This document shows positions 25,388 through 33,798 of a stretch of 37,463 bases of DNA, one piece after another. Position 1 is the first letter of the stretch. Each line of letters starts with the position of its first letter. A program made the position numbers and the translations under genes. This stretch comes from Lysinibacillus composti (GTDB lineage: Bacteria > Bacillota > Bacilli > Bacillales_A > Planococcaceae). The stretch lies in NCBI RefSeq assembly GCF_016908465.1, contig NZ_JAFBDY010000030.1, forward strand, positions 1 to 37,463, written 5' to 3'. Below the pieces are notes generated by a model that was not told where the DNA came from, did not search any database, and was given only the letters and a program-made list of their open reading frames with translations.

Positions 25388-26383
25388 CTATTTATTTAAA
25401 GTTACCTTCTTAGAAAAAATTCTTTGATCATTCAAGAATATATTCCAATTCCCAAAGTTAACATTTTCATTACGAGAAATCTGAAGGACATTTTTTAGTT
25501 CCTTCTGTTCTTGTTTAGTTAATAATAATTGAATCGGTTCTTCCAGATTCACTGATCTATTGTTCGTCACTTTATATTTACCTTTTTTTGCAACCGTAAC
25601 AAGACTATACTTTGCAAATACTTGTTGTGCAAGCGACTTATGAACATTCCAATCATTCGATTCATTTAATGTAACAACGATGACTTTCTTTTGATCCTTC
25701 TCAAAATAAGTTGCGAGTGTTCTTCCAGCTACTTTCGTAAAACCAGTTTTCCCTGCAACTGCTCCTACTTGTTCTCTTAACAAACGATGTTTATTTTGCC
25801 AAGTCGTCCCATTTTTTGTGGAACTTTTATAATTAATCGTTGAAGCTATCTTATAAAACGTTTCATTTTCCATCGCAATTCGTAACATTTGGGCTGTATC
25901 GAAAGCCGATGAAAGATGATAATCATGATGTAACCCCGAAGGATTTGTAAAATATGTTTGATTTAGACCATAAAGCATTGCTTTTTCATTCATTAAATCT
26001 ACAAAACCAGGAACTGAACCTCCGGCATGCTCTGCTAGTGCCCACGCAGCATCATTACCTGAACGAAGCATTAGACCGTATAATAACGTCTCAACTGGAA
26101 CCTTTTCACCTTGTTCTAAATAAATTGAAGAACCTTCACTCATTACTGCATCCCTTGAAATGACAACCTCATCTTGAAGATTACTGTTTTCAATCGCAAT
26201 TAGTGCTGTCCACATTTTCGTCAAACTCGCAATTGGCGCTTGTCCATGTGGATTACTTCCTTGTAAAAGACGTCCCGTTTCAGCGTCAATCACTGCATAT
26301 GATGCATTCGCTGCTTGTGCAACAGAGAAATAAACAGTGATTGAACATGCAACTACAACTAAGAATTTGACAATTCTTTTCAA
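25388..26383 (-). CDS. dacB: DacB-like D-alanyl-D-alanine carboxypeptidase
   Basis: This 331-residue penicillin-binding protein (S11 family) has a signal peptide (about 1-26, cut near AQAANAS) and the three active-site motifs S53-L-T-K56, S108-G-N110 and K212-T-G214. It removes the terminal D-Ala from peptidoglycan stems. It follows scpB, as dacB does in B. subtilis, where DacB limits cross-linking of the spore cortex; the ypuI gene usually between them is absent. It is 331 residues compared with about 380 for B. subtilis DacB, so the C-terminal beta domain is shorter. DacF is the other candidate name. Confidence 0.85.
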   Translation of the reverse strand: MKRIVKFLVVVACSITVYFSVAQAANASYAVIDAETGRLLQGSNPHGQAPIASLTKMWTALIAIENSNLQDEVVISRDAVMSEGSSIYLEQGEKVPVETLLYGLMLRSGNDAAWALAEHAGGSVPGFVDLMNEKAMLYGLNQTYFTNPSGLHHDYHLSSAFDTAQMLRIAMENETFYKIASTINYKSSTKNGTTWQNKHRLLREQVGAVAGKTGFTKVAGRTLATYFEKDQKKVIVVTLNESNDWNVHKSLAQQVFAKYSLVTVAKKGKYKVTNNRSVNLEEPIQLLLTKQEQKELKNVLQISRNENVNFGNWNIFLNDQRIFSKKVTLNK

Positions 26384-26399
26384 GTTGTCACTCCTTTTT

Positions 26400-26999
26400 T
26401 TAATTGTTTTGTTCTTCGTTACTAAATGCTTCTTGGAATTTTGTCATAAATAAATCAGTTTCCTGATTGTCTTCAATCGATTCTCCTTCAGGTAGTGGCG
26501 GTAGATCCTTAATATCCTCTAATCCGAAATAATTAAGAAACTCTTTTGTTGTACCATAAAGTATGGCCCGACCTGTTCTTTCCGCTCGTCCAACTTCTTG
26601 AACAAGCGCACGTGAGATAAGGGTTTGGATTGGACGTTCACTCTTTACGCCACGTAAATCCTCAACCTCTGCTCTTGTTATCGGTTGCTTATACGCAATA
26701 ATGGCTAGTACTTCAAGGGATGCAGATGAAAGTACATGGCTTGTTGGATTTTCTACAAGCTTTTTTATCGTGTCAGCGAAGGAAGGTTTGGTAGTCAGTT
26801 GATACGTACCGGCTAAATTTTTCAAAGTAATACCACGCTCTTCTGATTCAGTATAATTCGTTTCGAGCTCACTTAAACCTGCTTCTATATCTATTTCATC
26901 TACTTCTAGTAATTGAGAGAGCTGTTTAACCGTTAAACCATCATCTCCAACAACAAAAAGTAACGCTTCAATTTTACTCATCAAATTGTTCGAGTTCAC
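26400..26999 (-). CDS. scpB: Segregation and condensation protein ScpB
   Basis: ScpB binds ScpA and, with SMC, forms the condensin that organises the chromosome. The 199-residue protein has tandem winged-helix domains with the conserved SSASLEVLAIIAYKQPITRA and EDLRGVKSERPIQTLISR segments, and an acidic tail. The start is a GTG at 26999 with AAGGAGG 9 nt upstream, which gives the same N-terminal length as B. subtilis ScpB; an internal ATG at 26981 overlaps the scpA stop and is less likely. It overlaps scpA by 26 bp. Confidence 0.94.
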   Translation of the reverse strand: MNSNNLMSKIEALLFVVGDDGLTVKQLSQLLEVDEIDIEAGLSELETNYTESEERGITLKNLAGTYQLTTKPSFADTIKKLVENPTSHVLSSASLEVLAIIAYKQPITRAEVEDLRGVKSERPIQTLISRALVQEVGRAERTGRAILYGTTKEFLNYFGLEDIKDLPPLPEGESIEDNQETDLFMTKFQEAFSNEEQNN

Positions 27000-27747
27000 C
27001 CGGAGTAACCTCCTTCTGTAAAATAACTGTTAGGTCTTCGAAGTTATTTTCTTGTTCTACAAAAACGATTTGGCGTTTCATTAGTTCAAGAATAGATAAA
27101 AACGTGACGATTAGTGTTGACTTATCTTCATAAGGAAATAAATTAGCAAAAGTTGTCCTACCACCAAGTGATTTTAATGAATCAATAACAGAAATCATTT
27201 GATCTTTTACTGAGATTTCTTTTCTTGAAATTCTAGTCTGTAGAGGTTTTTTCAACTGCTTCCGGCGTAGCAGCTTTTGAAAAGCGCTTAACATATCAAA
27301 AACATTCACATTTGCATCAAAAAGAGACAGCTGTTCATCTGGTGTATAATCAGATAAATCAGATGGTGGACGAGTATACACTTGAGATCGATCAGTTTCT
27401 AATAATTTTAATTGTGATGCTGCCTCCTTATATTTTTTGTATTCAATTAATTTTGTTACCAACTCTTCCCGTGGGTCAGGCCCATCCACTTCAAATTCTG
27501 CATCTTCCATTTCGCCCTCATGAATCGGAAGGAGCATTCGGCTTTTTATGGCTAACAAGGTTGCTGCCATAACTAAATATTCACTTGCTTCATTTAATTC
27601 TAATTCTTTCATTGCATGGATATGATCAATATATTGTGCAGTTAATTCTGCCATTGGAATATCATAAATATCAATTTCCAAGCGATGTATTAAATGCAAT
27701 AATAAATCAAGCGGGCCCGTAAAGGCATCTAATTTTACTTCATACAT
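26974..27747 (-). CDS. scpA: Segregation and condensation protein ScpA
   Basis: This kleisin bridges the SMC heads. The 257-residue protein has the N-terminal signature YEVKLDAFTGPLDLLLHLIH and IDIYDIPMAELTAQYIDHI, a charged middle and a C-terminal winged helix. The ATG at 27747 is chosen because AGGTGG lies 7 nt upstream and the next residues match ScpA; the frame is open to 27912 but that part is not conserved. It overlaps scpB by 26 bp and is followed by dacB. Confidence 0.95.
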   Translation of the reverse strand: MYEVKLDAFTGPLDLLLHLIHRLEIDIYDIPMAELTAQYIDHIHAMKELELNEASEYLVMAATLLAIKSRMLLPIHEGEMEDAEFEVDGPDPREELVTKLIEYKKYKEAASQLKLLETDRSQVYTRPPSDLSDYTPDEQLSLFDANVNVFDMLSAFQKLLRRKQLKKPLQTRISRKEISVKDQMISVIDSLKSLGGRTTFANLFPYEDKSTLIVTFLSILELMKRQIVFVEQENNFEDLTVILQKEVTPGELEQFDE

Positions 27748-28073
27748 TTGTTTACCACCTGACGATTTATGTATATTATTTACTACTTTTAAGCGGATAA
27801 CACTGAAATTTTTCATTACAATCCGCATATGAAAGAAAAAGTCTGATCTAATATGTGTCGAACTTTGTCTTTCTAATGTAATTATATTACTATTATTTTC
27901 ATATGAATGCATTTGCGTTTTAAGAAGTATTTTTTTAAAGTTACGTTTCTACCAATATTCACCCGTCACTAACAAAATAATAATAATTTATATGTCATTG
28001 ATTTCACGTTTTTTATGCTAAACTACTTTATCTTAGCATTATCCGATACTAGTATAGAGGAAAGAGGATTCTA

Positions 28074-28580
28074 ATGCATCCATTGTTTCACCCGTTATTT
28101 GTCAATTATTGTACATATTTTAATGGTAACCAAGATTATTTCGAATGCCACGAAGTACTAGAGGAATACTGGAAGGAAGTTGCACCTGGCGAAAAAAAAC
28201 ATCCCTTAGTAGGGTATGTACAACTTGCAACTGGAATGTATCACTGGCGAAGAAACAATCGTAATGGAGCCATACGAATTCTAAAAAAAGCCTATGAAAA
28301 TTTCATAGATAATAAAAACTCTTTATATTTTGAGCTAATTGATTACCAAGATTTATGTAAGCAATGTATTAATAGTATTTCTGCAATCGAAGAAAATATG
28401 CCTTTTCAACCGTTTCAACTAATTGTCTTAGATGATTCTTTGAAACAATTAGTAGAAAAAGAAATAATTGAACTTCCTGCGGTTGAAGACAATTATCTAG
28501 TTCATAAACATATGCTTCGTGATCGTAGTGATATTCTATTAGCTCGTGAAATGAAAATAAAGTCTAATAAATTAAAATAG
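28074..28580 (+). CDS. ypuF: DUF309-family protein YpuF
   Basis: This 168-residue protein has the DUF309 signature FNGNQDYFECHEVLEEYWKE (about 17-36) and the segment VGYVQLATGMYHWRRNNRNG, predicted to be a helical TPR-like bundle. Function is unknown. Unlike its neighbours it is on the plus strand, divergent from scpA, as YpuF is also placed next to scpA in B. subtilis. The start at 28074 follows AAAGAGGATTCTA. The C-terminal residues (LLAREMKIKSNKLK) are not conserved as far as I can tell. Confidence 0.85.
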   Translation: MHPLFHPLFVNYCTYFNGNQDYFECHEVLEEYWKEVAPGEKKHPLVGYVQLATGMYHWRRNNRNGAIRILKKAYENFIDNKNSLYFELIDYQDLCKQCINSISAIEENMPFQPFQLIVLDDSLKQLVEKEIIELPAVEDNYLVHKHMLRDRSDILLAREMKIKSNKLK

Positions 28581-28647
28581 CTAAAATGCATTCTAGCATA
28601 CAATTATAATATTAATTTATTTTTGTTTTTGCCAATAAAAGATAAAA

Positions 28648-28676
28648 ATGCAGACGATATTAATAATCGTCTGCAT
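28648..28676 (-). terminator. Terminator of ribT
   Basis: ATGCAGACGAT and ATCGTCTGCAT form an 11-bp perfect stem with a 7-nt loop. The minus strand continues TTTTTATCTTTTATT. It also lies 3' of ypuF in the convergent direction, but the T-run favours ribT. Confidence 0.85.
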
Positions 28677-28745
28677 CCTCTAAAAATGTAAGCTACGAAT
28701 CATCAATCTTCAATATCTAGAAAACAATTCATCTTTAAAACAGTT

Positions 28746-29114
28746 CTATCGACAATCACAATCCTCTAAATTTGGAAGACACTTTTGGATAAAAGGAGCT
28801 GTTTCGTCATTTGCTTTAATTTCAGTAAATTGACCAGTCTTAAGCAATTGTTTTAACATATCTATTGCACAACCTTCTCCTCGATAAGAAGGAACGACTG
28901 TGATGTGTTGGATTGTTGCAACATGATCTTGTGCTAGAATCCCCACAATCCCGACATATTCTTCGTCCTTTTTCCATAAATACAATTGCCAATTATCTTC
29001 TTGTTCATATGTTTGAATTGTCTCCATTAATCGCTTAACGTCCTTTTCTTGCGGCATGAACGAAAGCAATCCCATGGCTATTTTTTCTAAAGATTTTTTA
29101 TAGCGTACTAACAT
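28746..29114 (-). CDS. ribT: GNAT-family acetyltransferase RibT
   Basis: This 122-residue GNAT protein closely follows B. subtilis RibT from the start: MLVRYKKSLEKIAMGLLSFM, then EEYVGIVGI and the acetyl-CoA-binding region VVPSYRGEGCAIDMLKQL. RibT is encoded at the end of the riboflavin operon in B. subtilis, but its substrate is unknown. The ATG at 29114 is used, about 10 nt after a GAGGG; an ATG at 29123 would be too close to it, and the open frame to 29270 has no conserved sequence. The ribDEAH genes are not upstream here, where a diverged repeat lies instead. The tail CLPNLEDCDCR is Cys-rich. Confidence 0.88.
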   Translation of the reverse strand: MLVRYKKSLEKIAMGLLSFMPQEKDVKRLMETIQTYEQEDNWQLYLWKKDEEYVGIVGILAQDHVATIQHITVVPSYRGEGCAIDMLKQLLKTGQFTEIKANDETAPFIQKCLPNLEDCDCR

Positions 29115-29360
29115 GAATAACATTCCCTCGTTTTCTTTCGGCACAACATCTTTACATATCCTACACGATTTAGGCAGTACACGCAAGTTCATTTCCAGTA
29201 ATTGGGATTTGTTGGAATATGTATGAGTGCATCTGTATTTTGAAAAGATTTTAGCTTCAAGTGGCGACACTTCAAGTAGCTTTCCTTCTTATCGCCAGTG
29301 ACTAATTCCCTCGTCAAAAAAGCTGACTCCTAAAGATGAAGCACACTCTTAGTTAAGTAT

Positions 29361-29424
29361 GTCTTCGTTCGACGCTCGTGTTACGTATTCGCTAACGTTG
29401 AAGCTAAACGGGCGTTCACCGCTT
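29361..29424 (-). repeat. Dispersed hairpin element, copy E (diverged, reversed)
   Basis: Read on the minus strand it begins AAAAGCGGTGAACGCCCGTT and TAGCTTC, the shared left end, then diverges through an AACGTTAGCG and TACGTAAC region with GAAG at its far end. The shared right end was not found. It is inverted relative to copies A-C and begins at the stop codon of the small ORF at 29425-29532. Confidence 0.55.
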
Positions 29425-29532
29425 TTACTTCGGTAAAGATGTGTTTGGGATGATTACGAATATATAAAATATAGCCCAAATAAAGCATAGCGCTACTAAA
29501 ATAGCTAGTAGCCACCATTTGGAAATCCTCAT
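29425..29532 (-). CDS. Putative 35-residue membrane peptide coupled to lysA
   Basis: This short ORF starts with the ATG at 29532, which overlaps the lysA stop codon as ATGA, and encodes 35 residues. MRISK is followed by a hydrophobic stretch (about 6-29, WWLLAILVALCFIWAIF and on) and a short polar end PNTSLPK. It has the look of a single-pass small membrane protein with a positive N-terminus. There is no independent ribosome site beyond the end of lysA, as expected for coupled translation. Its last codons abut the dispersed repeat. No homologue is recalled, so it is a candidate only. Confidence 0.5.
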   Translation of the reverse strand: MRISKWWLLAILVALCFIWAIFYIFVIIPNTSLPK

Positions 29533-30854
29533 GATTTCACACCTTTTTTCAGATCTAGTGGAAGATCATTTTGGATGATATTTTCATAAGATTCTCTTTG
29601 TATTACTAATTGGTGTTCACCTGATTCTACAAAGACAACAGCAGGTCTAGGTACCCGGTTATAATTTGACGCCATTGAATATCCATATGCTCCTGTACAG
29701 AAAATGGCTAATGTATCGCCTGAATCCGCTTGTTGTAAAGTCGCATCAACAATTAATTTATCACCAGACTCGCATAGTTTCCCTGCTACAGTGTATGTAC
29801 TATTTTTCTCTTCATTTACTTTGTTCGCAATGACAGCTTCATATTTGGCATCATAAAGTGCTGGGCGAATATTATCACTCATCCCACCATCAACTGCAAT
29901 GTAATCACGAATGCCAGGAACATTTTTATGAGAACCAATTGTATAAAGTGAAGTACCAGCATCCCCAACAAGTGAACGACCAGGTTCAATCCAAATCTCT
30001 GGCATAGTTAATTTTAGCTTAGAGATTTGAGCTTGTACAGTTTTGATCATTTCTTCAACATATACTTGTGGTTCTAGTGGTTGGTCTTCTTCAGTATAAC
30101 GAATACCAAAGCCACCACCAAGGTTTAACACTTTACATTCAAACTCATAGTTTTTATACCAATCACCGATTTTTTCCATCAATTTCTCTGCAGCTAAACT
30201 AAAACCATCTGTTTCAAAAATTTGGGAACCAATATGACAATGTAAACCTAGCAGTTCAATGTATTCATCATTTACTACTTCCTTAAACGCACGATCTGCT
30301 TGTCCATTATTTAAATCAAAACCAAATTTAGAATCTGCCTGACCTGTTGTAATAAAGTCATGTGTATGAGCTTCAACACCAGGTGTAACTCGTAATAAAA
30401 TTTTCATTGATTGTTGTTTTTCTTGTGAAATTTCTTTTATTAATTGAATTTCATAGAAATTATCAACAACAATACAACCAATTTTAGTATCAAAGGCTAA
30501 TACGATTTCTTCATAAGATTTATTATTTCCATGGAAGTGAATTCGCTCACTAGGGAATCCAGATTTAATGGCTGTAAATAATTCCCCACCTGATACTACA
30601 TCAAGTGATAAACGTTCTTCTTGGGCAAGTTGATACATTGCGATACACGAAAAAGCCTTAGACGCATACGCAACTTCTGCTTTCACGCCAAGCTTTTCAA
30701 ATGTATCGATAAAACCTTTTGCACGCCCACGAATTAATTCAACATCATAAACGAATAGTGGAGTGCCATAGGTCTTTGCAAGATCTATAGTATCCACCCC
30801 ACCAATCGTTAAATGTCCATGTTCATTAGTGTTCTGTGTTCCATATAAATGCAT
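29529..30854 (-). CDS. lysA: Diaminopimelate decarboxylase LysA
   Basis: LysA decarboxylates meso-diaminopimelate to L-lysine, the last step of lysine synthesis. The 441-residue PLP enzyme has the Schiff-base Lys66 in VAYASKAFSC, the HGNNKS segment, the glycine-rich phosphate site (NLGGGFGIRY), the EPGRSLVG motif and the C-terminal CESGD and GAYGYSM regions. The ATG at 30854 follows GGAGGGGAATGTAA. It follows spoVAF, as in B. subtilis, after about 100 bp. The stop codon overlaps a small downstream ORF. Confidence 0.97.
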   Translation of the reverse strand: MHLYGTQNTNEHGHLTIGGVDTIDLAKTYGTPLFVYDVELIRGRAKGFIDTFEKLGVKAEVAYASKAFSCIAMYQLAQEERLSLDVVSGGELFTAIKSGFPSERIHFHGNNKSYEEIVLAFDTKIGCIVVDNFYEIQLIKEISQEKQQSMKILLRVTPGVEAHTHDFITTGQADSKFGFDLNNGQADRAFKEVVNDEYIELLGLHCHIGSQIFETDGFSLAAEKLMEKIGDWYKNYEFECKVLNLGGGFGIRYTEEDQPLEPQVYVEEMIKTVQAQISKLKLTMPEIWIEPGRSLVGDAGTSLYTIGSHKNVPGIRDYIAVDGGMSDNIRPALYDAKYEAVIANKVNEEKNSTYTVAGKLCESGDKLIVDATLQQADSGDTLAIFCTGAYGYSMASNYNRVPRPAVVFVESGEHQLVIQRESYENIIQNDLPLDLKKGVKS

Positions 30855-30953
30855 TTACATTCCCCTCCATTGCATAAGTATTCATTTCTTCATATCTGGT
30901 AATAGTTCTTATGTTGAACTTTATCATATGAAAAATGGTTACGCAACGGTCTA

Positions 30954-32402
30954 TCATGCACGTTTTCTCTTTTTGGCCCCAACCACATATGGCCGCAAAG
31001 CATCATCAGCCATTGGGAATCTAATCATGACTCGGGCAAACGCTTTCGGGAAGAATGGAATAAATGGCCACAAATATGGAACATTCATAGGTCGAATGGT
31101 CAATAAATAAGAGAACATTATAAATATTGCAATGAAGAATCCACTAATATTAAATGCAACAGTAGCAAGAAGAATAAACAATCTAAAGAATTTAATGGAA
31201 ACGCCTAATTCAAATGTTGGAATAGAGAAAGTGAAGATTGCTGCAACAGCAGTATACAAAATGATTTCAGGGGAGAATAACCCAACATCAATTGCGATTT
31301 GTCCGATAATTATACCGGCTACTAACCCCATAGCTGTTGAAAGTGGGGTTGGCGTATGGATTGCAGCAATTCGTAGATAGTCTAGTCCAAAATCCGCAAT
31401 GATTATTTGCAAAAATAGAGGTATAGAGGACTCTTCTTTTACACCAATAAAATCTAGTCCTTTGGGTAGATATTGTTCATTGGTGGCTAGTAAATACCAA
31501 AGTGGTAATAACACTAAACTCATGACTGTTGCAAAATAACGCAAGAAACGAATCATCGTACCAACTAATGGAGCTTGTCGATATTCCTCAGCGTGTTGCA
31601 TTAAATGGAACAAAGTAACAGGTATAATAATAACGGAAGGCGACGTATCCACTATGACGGCAATATGCCCTTCCAATAAATGCGCCGACACAATATCCGG
31701 TCTTTCTGAATATCGAACAAAAGGAAGAGGATGGAATTTTTGTTTAAATAGCCATTCCTCTAGCGATTTATCTGTCATAGTTAATCCATCATGTTTGATT
31801 TCATCAAGACGCTTCTTTAGCCAATTTAAATGTTTCTGATTTACAAGGTCATTCATATAAACAATAGAAACATCTGTATGACCAATATCTGTTATTTTAT
31901 GAAGTTCGCAACGCAATTGTGGACTTCGTATACGACGCCTGATTAACGCAGTATTGAGGATGATATTTTCTGCAAAACCATCTCGAGAACCACGAATAAC
32001 TTTCTCATTATCTGGTTCCATTGGCTGGCGACCTGGATAGTTTCGCAACTCCATTAAGTAACCAAAGCCATTTAATGTAATGAACCCTACAGTTCCACTT
32101 AAGACACCTAGCATAAATTCTTCTTTGTCTTTTGGCTCTGATTTTCCATAGAAATTGAACTTCGCATCAAAATATTCATCTTCATTTTCGATATCAATTT
32201 CAGCATCATCTTCATGTAAAAGTGGGGTTAATTGGATCGTTAATGTATTTGCATCAATTAACCCACTAATATATACACATAATACAGGTAACTTTTTAAC
32301 GTAAATTTCTTTAATTAGAACATCATACGATACATCTTTTCCAAAATTACTGTAAAAATAATCTTTTGCTTCATCTATAGATGCAAAAATTCTGTTCGTC
32401 AT
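30954..32402 (-). CDS. spoVAF: SpoVAF/GerA-family spore membrane protein
   Basis: This 482-residue protein of the GerA A-subunit family has a cytoplasmic N-terminal domain (about 1-285) and about five membrane segments in the C-terminal half (starting near RFLRYFATVMSLVLLPLWYL). The position between sigF and lysA and the family match SpoVAF, a helper of germinant receptors in spore germination. The ATG overlaps the sigF stop as ATGA. The spoVAA-VAE genes, which precede spoVAF in B. subtilis, are not present, so spoVAF is directly attached to the spoIIA operon. A GerA-type receptor subunit is the alternative name. Confidence 0.85.
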   Translation of the reverse strand: MTNRIFASIDEAKDYFYSNFGKDVSYDVLIKEIYVKKLPVLCVYISGLIDANTLTIQLTPLLHEDDAEIDIENEDEYFDAKFNFYGKSEPKDKEEFMLGVLSGTVGFITLNGFGYLMELRNYPGRQPMEPDNEKVIRGSRDGFAENIILNTALIRRRIRSPQLRCELHKITDIGHTDVSIVYMNDLVNQKHLNWLKKRLDEIKHDGLTMTDKSLEEWLFKQKFHPLPFVRYSERPDIVSAHLLEGHIAVIVDTSPSVIIIPVTLFHLMQHAEEYRQAPLVGTMIRFLRYFATVMSLVLLPLWYLLATNEQYLPKGLDFIGVKEESSIPLFLQIIIADFGLDYLRIAAIHTPTPLSTAMGLVAGIIIGQIAIDVGLFSPEIILYTAVAAIFTFSIPTFELGVSIKFFRLFILLATVAFNISGFFIAIFIMFSYLLTIRPMNVPYLWPFIPFFPKAFARVMIRFPMADDALRPYVVGAKKRKRA

Positions 32403-33187
32403 TTATTCACCGTCTTTTTTGTCGTTCTTGATGCATTAGTGTCCATCCATTGCTTTAATTGCGCTAATATTTTTTTCTCAAGCCGTGATACTTGTACTTG
32501 CGAGATGCCGAGTCTTTCTGCAATATCGGTTTGAGTTAAATCTAGGTAGTATCGCAAATAAATAATCGATTGTTCTCGCTTATCCAGTTTTGTCAGTACT
32601 TCTTTCAAAGGAATGTACTGAAACGGCAGTTCTGATTTTTCATCTTTCATTTGATCCATTAATGTAATGGAATCGCCTTCACTTTCAAAGAGTTGTTCGT
32701 GCAAGGATGCCGGGTCACGCATGGCATCTGTTGCAACTAGCACTTCATCCTTTGAAACGCCTAGAATATCTGCTAATTCAGATATAGAAGGGGGCTTTTC
32801 ATTGGTCTTCATAAATTCGTCAGTTGCTTGACGTATTTTATAATTCAACTCACGGATGGAACGGCTCACTTTCACCATCCCATCATCTCGTAAGAAGCGT
32901 TGGATTTCCCCAATAATCATAGGCACAGCGTACGTCGAAAATTTCACATCATACGATAAATCAAATTTATCAACTGATTTCATTAAACCGATACATCCAA
33001 TTTGAAATAAATCTTCGAGCTCGACTCCTCGTGAAGCAAAACGTTGAACAATCGACCAAACGAGACGCGTATTGCCCTCAATCATTTGTTTCCTTGCTTC
33101 AACATCACCTGCTTGAGCCTTTGCGATCAGCTCGCGCATCTCCTCCTGTGTCAACAAAACATTGGACGGCTGTTCGATTGTCCTCAT
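32399..33187 (-). CDS. sigF: Forespore RNA polymerase sigma factor SigF
   Basis: SigF is the first forespore-specific sigma factor and is held inactive by SpoIIAB. From the ATG at 33187 it has 262 residues with region 2 (NTRLVWSIVQRFASRGVELE, FQIGCIGLMKSVDKFDLSYD and KFSTYAVPMIIGEIQRFLRD), region 3 and the region 4 helix-turn-helix (TQTDIAERLGISQVQVSRLE). The start is uncertain: AAGGGGG lies immediately before ATG 33187, closer than usual, while the frame is open to 33241 without conserved sequence. The distance to spoIIAB is 167 bp, which is unusually long. Confidence 0.93.
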   Translation of the reverse strand: MRTIEQPSNVLLTQEEMRELIAKAQAGDVEARKQMIEGNTRLVWSIVQRFASRGVELEDLFQIGCIGLMKSVDKFDLSYDVKFSTYAVPMIIGEIQRFLRDDGMVKVSRSIRELNYKIRQATDEFMKTNEKPPSISELADILGVSKDEVLVATDAMRDPASLHEQLFESEGDSITLMDQMKDEKSELPFQYIPLKEVLTKLDKREQSIIYLRYYLDLTQTDIAERLGISQVQVSRLEKKILAQLKQWMDTNASRTTKKTVNK

Positions 33188-33354
33188 CCCCCTTACTCTA
33201 TCAAATACGTGAAAACGTATCTGCGCCCAGATTTTAAACAAAGTATGCTAAGTAACCGTATTTACCTGTTGTTCATATAAGCACAACCACTGCTTAATGT
33301 TTTCCAATTTTGAAGAAGATATACATAGCACTGTTAAAAAGTACTAACCTTCAT
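33188..33354 (-). other. Long spacer between spoIIAB and sigF
   Basis: Up to 167 bp with no ORF of note. It carries an ATACGT-type hairpin (ATACGT/ACGTAT around a 4-base loop) about 20 nt before the sigF start. In B. subtilis these genes are separated by only about 10 bp. It may hold a control element or a decayed insertion. Confidence 0.55.
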
Positions 33355-33798
33355 TTATGAAATCTGTGGCATTCTTACCGAATAAAATTTTTTCGAAAAA
33401 GTAACAATGGTTCCTATGTTTGGCTCAGATTCAACTTGTAGATCATCCGCAAAGCTTTCCATAATAGTAAAGCCCATGCCTGAGCGCTCCATTTCGGCTT
33501 TCGAAGTAAATAGGGGTTCTCTAGCTTTTTGTACGTCAAAAATCCCTTTGCCCTGATCTTTAACTGCTACAGAAATGACATCGCCTTCACGAACAGCATG
33601 AATCGTTACGACTCCTTTTCCATCTTCGTCATATCCATGAATTATCGCATTAGAGACTGCTTCAGAAACGATTGTTTTGAACTCAGAAAGTTCATCAATT
33701 GTTGGGTCTAGCTGTGCCACAAAACTTGTTACTGCCATTCGCGCTAAACTTTCATTTTCACTAATTGCTAAAAACGAAAGAGTCATTTCGTTATCCAT
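33355..33798 (-). CDS. spoIIAB: Anti-sigma F factor SpoIIAB
   Basis: SpoIIAB binds and inhibits SigF and also phosphorylates SpoIIAA with ATP. The 147-residue GHKL-fold kinase has the N-box E-A-V-S-N-A-I-I-H-G (about 46-55), the DQGKGI ATP-binding turn (about 81-86) and the G-M-G-F-T-I-M box (about 107-113). It overlaps the spoIIAA end by 8 bp, giving coupled translation. Length is the same as in B. subtilis (146). Confidence 0.96.
   Translation of the reverse strand: MDNEMTLSFLAISENESLARMAVTSFVAQLDPTIDELSEFKTIVSEAVSNAIIHGYDEDGKGVVTIHAVREGDVISVAVKDQGKGIFDVQKAREPLFTSKAEMERSGMGFTIMESFADDLQVESEPNIGTIVTFSKKFYSVRMPQIS

Noticed and set aside
27748..27912. N-terminal extension of scpA
   Set aside because: AGGTGG stands 7 nt before the ATG at 27747, and the family begins there.
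29115..29270. N-terminal extension of ribT with a CxxC pair
   Set aside because: The RibT family begins at MLVRYKKS; the extension has no conserved residues and there is a plausible ribosome site for the internal start.
33188..33354. Small ORF in the spoIIAB-sigF spacer
   Set aside because: All ATG-started frames on the minus strand end within about 12 codons.
33343..33361. TAACCTTCAT followed by ATGAA, like the tandem repeat arm
   Set aside because: It covers the spoIIAB stop region and lacks the rest of the 52-bp unit, so it is taken as chance.
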